Of a DNA stretch of 64,000 bases, positions 14,201 to 24,500 are shown piece after piece. Position 1 is the stretch's first letter; every line of letters starts with the position of its first letter. Source of the stretch: Halichoerus grypus. Taxonomy: Eukaryota > Chordata > Mammalia > Carnivora > Phocidae. The notes under the pieces were generated by a model. It did not search any database. It was not told where the DNA came from and saw only the letters and a program-made list of their open reading frames with translations. The stretch spans positions 160,424,437-160,488,436 of the forward strand of contig NC_135715.1 in assembly GCF_964656455.1 (NCBI RefSeq), given 5' to 3'. A program made the position numbers and the translations under genes.

Positions 14201-17200
14201 CTTTCCCATCTCATCTGGACAAAAGGAAAACAACAGGGTCATCATTATTCCTCTGAAATGCACGTTTTCAAAGTCAAGTATGAGCTCTCATGTATACCTT
14301 TTCCACCTCAAACTCATCCTCTACGTGTTAAAACCATCTTGTACCTACGAATCACTCTGGAAGCTTATTAGAAATCCAAATGCCTGTGCTGCCCACCCCC
14401 CACCCCGGCCAAACCTACTGAATTTTGGTCTCAGAGAAGAGGCCCAATATCTGTGGATAATATGCTTTTTAGGTGATACTGATGCGCACCAAATGTGAGA
14501 ACTAATCCCTGGGGGGAAAAGAGGCACAAAACTTTGTAGTATGCATCTGCTTCTCTCTTTTTAAAATAATGTTTCCTAGTGTACATTGATTTTGAAAATG
14601 ATAAATGTTCTCTTTAGAAAATTGGAAAATCAGCAAGCTATAAATACCATCTTTTAAAAATGTAAGGCAAAGGAAAGAGAGAAGATTATAGAATTTCTCC
14701 TTCTCCCTGTAGAGATTAGTCTATAACCTCAGAATTCTGAAGGATATACACTTTGCCCTTCCCGAGGGTAGCATAAATAATGAGATAAACGGCCAACACA
14801 ACCCTAATGTATTATAAGGCCATACAAATCATAGTGTGTCCATTAAAATATAATGAAACACCATCATTTTACAGGTGAGGTAACTTGCTGAATTATAATA
14901 GTATATTTATAGAATTAAAAAATATATTTTAAAAAGTGCTTTCACAATCTTATCTCTCTGATGGAGGCAGGTATTATTGTTCTCAATTCTTAGATGGGAT
15001 AAATGAGATTAAGGGACTTGCTCAGATCCCAACACTTGGCCACAGGCCAGTCTATCTCCTGGGTGTAGGAAGGACATTGGTGACGTGGTTTCCCTGTTTG
15101 CAGTTTCATTCTCAGTCACTCCCCTTCCCTGAGCTTTAGGAGGACATCTGGAAAGCTTAGCCACAGCTCATCCACCACCATGGTCAGCCTCTCGCCCTTC
15201 ACCAAGGTCATTCTCCCCAGTCCAGACAGTACCTAGTTTTTCTTGGGCAGCCAGCTTCTCTGCCTTCAATGATGCTTTGTAGTTGTTCTCCAACTGACTG
15301 AGCTCTGCTGCGTGAGCCTCTTTGAGCTCCCTGTGTGACCCGGGGAAAAGGCTACAGTCATCAATCAGTGAAAAGAAGTCCAGAGCTGAGCTGAGCTGTT
15401 ACACTCAGCGGATCCTACTCACACAGGAAGCTGTGGGCAGCCTGCAGGGCCCTCGCTTCCTGATGCGTTTCTCCTGGCATTCACCCAGAAGAAGGTGAGA
15501 AGACTGGTTTTTACCAACCATTATTTGAATGGAGCCAGTAGGGGCCATGACTCCCTGCTAAGAGCACAGTCTTTGCTTATGGCTGTCTTGGGAAACTGTG
15601 GGCTGTATTAGCATCCAGGATAATTTTAGAGCCCAAGGTCTCTCTCTCATTTTAAAGATTTATTTATTTATTTGGGGGGGCGTAGCAGTGGGAGAGGGAG
15701 AGAGAGAATCCCAAGCAGACTCCCCATTGAGCACAGAGCTTGGTGCAGGGCTCGATCCCACCACCCCAAGAGCATGACCCCAGCTGAAAGCAAGTCAGTC
15801 GCTTAACTGACGGAGCCACCCAGGTGCCCCGAGCCCAAGGTCTCTTTAACCTCCATTCCAGGAGGCAGAAGCTGGCAGTGTTCAAGTTGAGGGAAGTGAG
15901 AGGCTGTCTGAGCGGCCAAGCCAAGAGAAGACATGGAGGAACATGAGATGCGTATTAGTAAGTGGCCAAAGCCAATCCACAAAGCCTCCATACCGTACAA
16001 CCCCAGCTGTATGACATTCTGGGTAAAGCACAGCTATGGAGACAGTAAAAAGATCAGTGGTGGCCAGGGGCTATGGGGGAGGGAGGGATGAATGCGCAGA
16101 GCACAGAGGATCTTTAGGGCAGTGAAACTACTCTGTATGATCCAATAATGGTGGACACTGTCAATATACATTTGTCAAAACCCATAGAATATACACCACC
16201 AAGAGTGAACCCTAATGTAAACTAGGAACTTTGGGTGATAATAATGCATCCATGTAGGGTCATCAGCGTAACAAAGGCACCACAGGGCTGCAGGAAGATT
16301 ACTCAGCTTGTGGGAGGGTGGGCTCAGGCTGTCTACGGCCATTCTTTGTACTTTATGTTCTATTTTACTATGAGCCTTAAATTGCTCTGAAAAAATAATG
16401 AGATCTATTATAAAACAAATAAGTTACTCATTATTTTTTGAAAGCAAGGCTATGACTCAACCATGTGTACTTCTTTCCGCCAGGACTCCTGAGGCGGTTC
16501 CGGTGCCCAGCTCCTGGGGGCTTTGTAGGTTTCCTCACCCACAAGACAATACACCTCCGTTTACTTCCCCTCGCCTTGTCTTTGTGACTCTGCTGCCCCT
16601 CCCATACCTTCTTCCCATTCTGCCCACATCCTGGGAGCAGCCAAGGAAAGTAGAAACGACAGAACAAAAAAAAAAAAGAGAGAGAGAGAGAAAGAGGGGG
16701 AGGAAGTAGAGAGGCAGGGGAAATGGGAGGAGGCGCCTGGGCTGAGAACAACAGTTGTTTACCACAGAACTCTCATAAAGAACAAAAAATGGCTCTCCGC
16801 AGCAATCACCAAAAAAAAAAAAAAAGGAGATTATAATTGAAAGGAAATGATGGGATGAGAAAGTGCAACGCCAGGAACAACCTTCTCTGGGCTACATTTG
16901 GGTGGCTTCAAATCAAACCGCCCTGCCCATTTCCCCCACCTGTGCCCACCCAGCTCCATTTGGCACCGTCTGAAATCCCAGTGAACTGACATCCCTCCCA
17001 CAGGGAAGCAGGAGCCTTAGGGCTTGTCCAGAAAGCATACCTGTTCTTGTTTTCGAAGTTCTCCTGCATCTCAGCACAGTGGAGAGCCATTTCCTCGGAG
17101 AGCTGGAAACAAGGCCAGCATTAACAATATAGGATGGAGGACCCCACTCCCATGCAAGCTGCAATTTCTGAGAAGCCTTCCCATTCACGGGGTATGCCGT

Positions 17201-20200
17201 GCCCCTCCGCCTCCCCTGTTTGTGTTCGGCAGTCCCAGAGAGCACATCGCTACTGAAGAGCAGGCCTGCTGGAAAGTGACCTTCACAAGTGGGTTTCAAT
17301 AAGCACAGGCAAGTGGGGCGTGGTAGAGGCTGTTTTTGAGCATTGCTCAGGTTTATCACTCCAGACCAGGCCAGCAGGCACCCCTGCTTGAGGTGGGGAA
17401 GAAGAGACTGTGATTAAACAGATGGTAAAATCTAAAGGAAGTGTCACCAAAATCCCCAGGAAACACGGAGTGCGCAAGCTGACATCAGCAGATTCCAAAG
17501 TAGGCTTTGGCAATTTTAACAGCAACAGGAAGTGGGTACTGAAGGCTTCTGGGCAGATTTTGGACCACGGTGGATGCATTAACCACACTGTTGCCATGAG
17601 GAAGAGCCTTAGCACTCTCTGAAGTTCAACTAGCCACAGCAAGCCCAAGGGGAAATGGCCGGCACCCCCTGGTGTGGTGAGTTTGTGGCAATGAACACAC
17701 TGGAAGCCCCTGAAGAACTCCTGGAAATTGAGTTAGCTCCCACGAGTAAAGTGCTTGGTGTCTTGCCTGGAACATAGCAGCTGATCTGAAAACGCTGGTC
17801 TTTCCCCCACCCATAGAGATGTCAGCTAACTCAAGGATCACTCACCAATTTCTGGGCAGACTGATGGTCTCTGTTCATTTGCTCAATGATCACGGTCAGC
17901 TCTGAGATCTGCTCTTCGAGGTCAGTAATGATATCAGTCCTACAGGACAAATCATCCTTCCATCACCCACAGAGTTTCCATCCCGTGCCAGTCAGGCACC
18001 TCCTGGTCTGTGACTGTCCCTGGCAGGGAGCAGGTGAGGGCCAGGCCATGTTCTGCACTGGCTGCATCATCATGGGGCTGGGGGCCAGGGTGGAAGGGTA
18101 GTCTGGGAGAGGGAGTTGGGCAGCAGGGTGGTTGAGCCTCAGACCCAGCCCTTTTGGGTAAGCTAGCCTGAAGTGGGGGGAGGGGTAGTAGGGTGGAGGA
18201 GTGGATTGGTTACCTGCTGAATAGAAAGGAAAATGTCAGAAATCTGTGAGGGTTTGACTTTGATTCAGTAATGACAGTTGAAATGGAGGAGGAAGAATTC
18301 AGAGGATTGGGAAATGGGAAGGTGGGGGATGGGATCGAGGCTGACAGTGAATCATAGACGAGGAATTGTTCAGACACAGGACGAAGAGGGGATTTCAGAG
18401 CATGGCTTTCAGAATAGATAACGATTGTTCTGCGTTTCCAGGTCTGAAGCCTCCATGATGTCTGGAAGTTATTTAGCTCTATTTGGTTGAGCTGGAGTAG
18501 ACAGGGCAGCGGGCGGAGCTGTGTGTGGGGCAGCAGAGATGAGGTCCTCCATTCAAGAGGGCGAGGAAACGAGAGAGAGAATGTAGGAGGAGTTAGGGAG
18601 GGAGAGACATGAATGAGAGATCTAGGAGTTAGCATGGAAAAAGACGCGAGAACTGACTTTCTAGGGCATTGGAGGATCGAGTGGGTAGGACCTGAATGAT
18701 AGAGAGGATGGCACTGGGGGGGGACTCAGCCAGAGTCTTCCACACTGTGCCTCCCAGAAGCATGAACTGAGTGATCTTTGGGCATAATGAGAAAGAGATG
18801 CATCTCAGCCCCCAGAAACCCTGACTTCACTCTTACTTTTCACCTTCCAAATTCAGACTATACTATTTTATGCATATTTCATCTGTTCATCACTCTAGGA
18901 AAAATTGCTTTCCTTTAGTACAAACTATACTACACCCGGTCATTTTCCAGATCAGCTTCCTGATTTGACCTTCATCCTGTCTCGAATGGGATCAGGTAGA
19001 GAGGTGGGCGGGGAGAGGAGCTCACGGGGAGGAGGAGTGAAGTGGCCTTGCACTACCTTCAGAACAGGGCCTCGGTGGACTGGGCATGGAAGTTAGGGGC
19101 TTCTCCTTGAGGCCAGGCCTAGCGCAGTGGGGATAGCTCGGAGGAGCTGGATATATAGGTCCAAGGATATTACCTGGAAATTTTGATTCTGTCCACGATC
19201 TCTGATTTCGACCGCTTTTTCTTATCAAACATTTCATCTCCCAAGGTGACGTAAATCTGCTCCCTATTTCGAATGAGGCGATAGCCAGGTGACACATTTA
19301 TCACTTCCTGGGCATCAAGGTGGAAGGTGAGATAATCTTGCGGACTTGGAGTGCTGAGATTCCTCTAAATCTTTCACTAGAGTGCTACTCACATCTTAAA
19401 CAAAAGCCGGGTAGGATTCCAGAGCCCCCGTCTCTCCTGCGCCCTCCCCCAGATACCACTCACCCTCATACCTCCAGCTCAGATGTCTCCCTGAGATCCA
19501 GTTGCAAGACTCAAGTGGTTCATGGATGTCCCCAAAGATCCCTCAAGCTCAACATGTGCAAAACTTAACTGCTGACGCCCCATTAGGCACTCTGCCCCAA
19601 GCCCTGTACCTCATCTGCGTTCTCCACATGGCCAGAGGCCGGGAGGAGGTCAGGTGCCATGGAAATTGCTCAGTTTTTGGAACGAGACAGGCCTGTGTTC
19701 AAGTCCTGGCTCTGCCCCCAACCACAGTTATTCAACGTCTGTGTGCCTCAGTTTCCGCATCAGGAAAGGAGAATAATAACTCTTCCTCTGAGGACTTTTG
19801 TGAGGAAAACCAAAATAACACGAGAAAATGTCTAGCACAGTCATGAAAACAAACAAACATACCTATTTTAGTCAGCTCTTCCTCTGTTCCCCACTAGATC
19901 AAAGTCAGGAATCTGGCAGGGTTCCCAGCTGGCGGGGACCAGGATGAGACCGTACCTTCTCGGGCTGTGCAGGACAGCCCTAGGCCCCACCAGCCCTGTC
20001 ACCGTTATCTCCTAAATGTACCCCAGCCTCCTCTTCTCCTCTCCTCTCTCCATACTCCTGTCCCTGCCAGAGCCCGAGGCCCCCTTCACCGTTCTCTTTG
20101 GCTTGGGCCATACCTCCCCAGCTGGCCTCTCCGCCTGCATTCTGGCTTCCCAAAAGTTCATCATCCTCTCCATCTGGAGGGCAATTACATTTTTGTTTGT

Positions 20201-21543
20201 TTATTATTTTTTCCTGACTATTAGGGAACTGCATGATTTTTGTTTAAGGGGGGAAAAAAAAGAAAATAGATAAAAGCAGAAAGTAGTGAAAAGCATCAAT
20301 AATATCCCATCAAATAATGTTTGTTTCTAGAAGGTAAATCTTACCTGGTGCTGGGCCTGCGTCAGACCTGTGAAGGCTCCCAGACACCAGAAGGATTAGG
20401 CCCAAACTCTTCGGCAGCTATCGAGATCCTTCTGGGTTTAGTCCCCATCTCTTTCTCCAGCAGGGTCCTGGCCCTGCTCCCCTTGAGCGCCCTGATGCCC
20501 CTCCCCGCCACATGTGTGGGCTCCCAAGTGTGGCAGCAGGATTCTGACATGTGGGCATGAGCTGGACCCTCGCCTGGACCTGGTTGCCCCGGCACACTCT
20601 CCTTGCCCTACACAAGGCAGTAGAGCGTGGCAATTAGACGCCCTCTCTCGCGTCTGGCTGACCTGAGTTCCAGCTTTTCTGCCACTTACCAGCTACGTTA
20701 TATGCAGTAATTATAGCCCCTCCTCAGAGGATCATTGCAAAGATTCAATGAGGTAGGTACGTGTAAAAGGCCTATGCCCTCACACAGCAGGCACTCAATA
20801 AATGTTAGTCCCACGGTCCTCTTGCTGTTTTTACTCACATTAGGTAATGTGTCGCTCTCCTCTTGTTTTCCTAAATCGACTGTCACTCTGCAAGAGAAAG
20901 GCGTGCTCAGAAAGCACCCAGGGAGCAAGGAAACGGTCGAAGCTTAGAAGCTACACCCTGATCCCACCCATCTGTAAAAAGTGACATTACCAGGATGATC
21001 TCTGAGGCCCCTTTCAGCTCTCAAAGTGTTCTACTCAGGGACTAGGGAATGTTCAACGGTCCAGGGATCATTGGCATACAGATTGTGATCAAAAGGCAGG
21101 TAGTAAAAAAGTGGGGAATTGACTAATCACGCCTATTAGAACCACTCCTAAAATAAGAGCCAGCAGACTTGGCGTGAGAATCCAAAGGGCTCCCATGGTG
21201 CATAATCTCAAATGCACCCATGAGGGACATTTACATTGTCTTCACAAAAGCCTTTCTTATTTGCACCAGAAATTGGTGATATGGGACCTGAAACAGTCAG
21301 TGAAGTGAATTCAGGATAAGCAAATGGTTACTATTCTGAGATCCGGTGTTAATCCTGGTCATAATTAGTTGTTGTTTTCAGGTGCAGAAACATGAACATA
21401 TCAGGTGTCCACATATCAAGAGTAGCTGTAAGGGAGCTCACCTGGAAGGTTGAAAGATTGGAATACGAGTAACAAGCTTCCGACATGCTGACAAGAATAG
21501 TTAGGCTTAGGTATATGAAGCCAGGGCCTCTTCCCTCTGCCTC

Positions 21544-21598
<55 letters not shown>

Positions 21599-24500
21599 CA
21601 CCCCGCCCCCACCCTCTACCCCTCCTTCAGGCAACTGCTGTGAAGAGAGACAACTGAAGCCTGCTTTAGGAGTTCCATTTTCCCCATGCTCAAACACAGT
21701 ATCTTTAAGGGCGTGGAGTGGTTACCAGGATGAGATTCTTCCCAAGTCTGCTGGGTGTGGGGTGTAGGGTTGGGAGGATTTTTCCTGGTGGAGGCAGTTC
21801 CACCTGGGTTAATAAAGTCTGGTTTTGATCCTATATCTCCCACCCCGAAAAGGGGCCTCCAGAGAAGCATTGAAAACTCTCTTGAGAAAACCAGCCCAAG
21901 GATCTGTCAACTCCAGATACGACCACCAACCTTTTATTTTAACTGGCAAATACATTACTCTTTGTGATAAAAAATGGGCATGAATGCACAATATACACTA
22001 ATAATACAATGGGGCTGGATGCCTGGGTGGCTCAGTCAGTTAAGTGTCTGCCTTCGTCTCAGGTCATGATCCCAGGGTCCTGGGATGGAGTCCTGCAGTG
22101 GGCTCCCTGCTCAGCGGGAAGTCTGCTTCTCCCTCTCCCTCTGCCGTTCCCCCTGCTTTTGCTCTCTCTCTCTCACTGACAAAAAAAAAAAAAAAATCTA
22201 AATTAAAAAAAGATAATACAATGGGACTTACATGTATTTAAAAGATTTAAATTTAAAGAATTTAAAAGAATTAAATTTAAAAGAATTAAAACCACTGGGG
22301 CGCCTGGGTGGCTCAGTTGGTTAAGCATCTGACTCTTGGTTTCAGCTCAGCCATGATCTTAGGGTCGTGAGATCGAGCCCTGAGTCAGGCTCCGTGCTCA
22401 GTGGGGAGTCGGCTTGGGATTCTCTCTCTCTCTCTGCCCCCACCCCCTGTCTCTCTCTAAAATAAATAAATCTTTTTTAAAAATTAAGTTTCAAGGGACA
22501 CCTGGGTGGTTCAGTTGGTTAAGTGTCTGCCTTGGGCTCAGATCATGATCTCGGGGTCCTGGGATTTAGTCCCACGTTGGGATCCCGGCTCAGTGGGGAG
22601 TCTGCTTCTCCCTCTCCCTCTGCCCCTCCCCCCGGCTTGTGTGCTCTCTCTCTCAAATAAATAAATCTTTTTAAAAAAGATTTAAAGCCACTTAAAATAC
22701 AACTCAACTCTCAACCATATGCTCCCATCCATAAACCGGAAACTCTTTACAATGCAAATTTTTTTGCTTACTCTGAATTTAGGAAAGCCTTGGGGTGATG
22801 GTGGTGGGGGAATCACTGAGTAGCCTGGGTCTTTAAAAAGCTGACCATGGATTGAATTTATGTCTTTTTTTGTTGTTGGTAGATCTCCTTGAGCGCAAAC
22901 AGAGACCTTCCTCAACATTGCACTCACTTCAGAACTGCTCCAAGGGTCCGAGTGTGGCTTATGGGCACTTATTTTGTTGGGATTGTATTTCACTGTCTGA
23001 AAAGTAAAAGGTGTGGTCGGTCCAGAATGACTCTTCCTTGACTCTTGCTTTTCCTTGTCAACCTACTCAGATTACTCCAATTACACTAACCAAATTTTGA
23101 GACTTTATTGATGCCAGTCAAAGGGCTTCACGTTTTCTCATTTAATGAATTCAATGAGTGGTTAATGTATGCAAACCACAGTGCTCCATACCAAGAGAAA
23201 TGGAATGTGATACTTCTTATTTAAGAAGAGAAAAAAAAAGGGGGGGGGGCACATAAATACTGAAAATAGAAGAAGAAAAAGTTAAGTGCTATAAAAATTG
23301 CAGATAAAGCATTTGCCAACTGTGTCTCCCAGGAATTGAGAGCAGTCTGCCTACTGCCATTTTTCAAGGTGACTGATATATTAAAAAAAAAAAAAAAAAT
23401 TGCCGAAACAAGGTTATGACAATTGTGTTAGAGTTCACATGTAAGAATTAAAACTTTTGAAATACAAAAAGTACATTGTATGTTTGCAAGAAAATTATAG
23501 GATTGGCAGAAAGGATGTAATTCATAGAGATGTGTGTTTGAGGCTGGAGGCCCAAGTTAAAAGTTGACCGGTGAACAGATTCTTTATGTTCCCATTTGTA
23601 GGTCATGTCAACATCTACCTGAGCCCCTTCCTGAGAGTGAGGCCCTCCTGGTCCCCCCCTGCTCCATTTCCCAGCCTCACTCAGTGCTAACTCCGCAGGA
23701 CTTGGAGACTGGCTGATGTGGAGCTCCAGCAGGGTCTCACTGGAAAGTTATAAATACAGTGACCAGGTCTTTGAATTTTAAAAGTACCCACAAAGTGTCC
23801 CTCACCATATTGCAAAGCAGGACTAGGACAGTGTTAGCAGGGGCTAATTGGTGGGCAGGGTGGATATGAGTGAGGTCGCTCCCAACAAGAGGCACTGGGA
23901 GACTGAGGCCTTGAGTTTGACTATGAACAGGGGTCAGATAAGGCCGTCAGGGGCGATCATGCCAGGAGTGCTAGCTAGCACACAGAAGACAGGCACTAGG
24001 AACCAGCTCACCTACACGGCCATTCAGTTGATCCCTTGCTATGAATGGGTCCCCCTCTAATCAGACTTTATCACCTCCACCATTGAAACAATCCTCTTCA
24101 CTGTCGCCAGTGAACTTCAGGCCATTCAATCCAATAGTTCATCTCAGCCTTCATCTTAATTACTTATCAGCAGTATCTGACACAGATGATTAGACCCTCC
24201 TTCTTGGAACATTTTTGTCATTTTGCTTCCAGGACACCAGGTAGATGATTCTTCATCTACCTCACTGACCACTCCTTGTCAGTCTTCTTTTTGGGGTCTC
24301 TCCAACCTCTCAACACTGGAGTGCTCTGGGTCTCTGTTCTCCCACCTCTTCCTACTTCTGGCTCCACTCCCTGCCTTGGAGATCTCATCTGGGCCCAGGG
24401 CTCTAGGTATCCCATATATGCTGATGACTGTCAAATGTGTATCTGCAGCCCAGACCTCTCTCCCAGACCCACATATCCAACTGCTTACTTGACATTGCCA

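Noticed and set aside
17410..17622. 70-codon plus-strand open frame (basic, Lys/Ser-rich), possible retrocopy
   Set aside because: I could not match it to a known protein, and there is no poly-A tail or target duplication around it.
17283..17648. 121-codon minus-strand open frame
   Set aside because: It lies between FLACC1 exons 5 and 6, has no splice sites in phase with them and no recognisable motif; the composition is like noncoding sequence.
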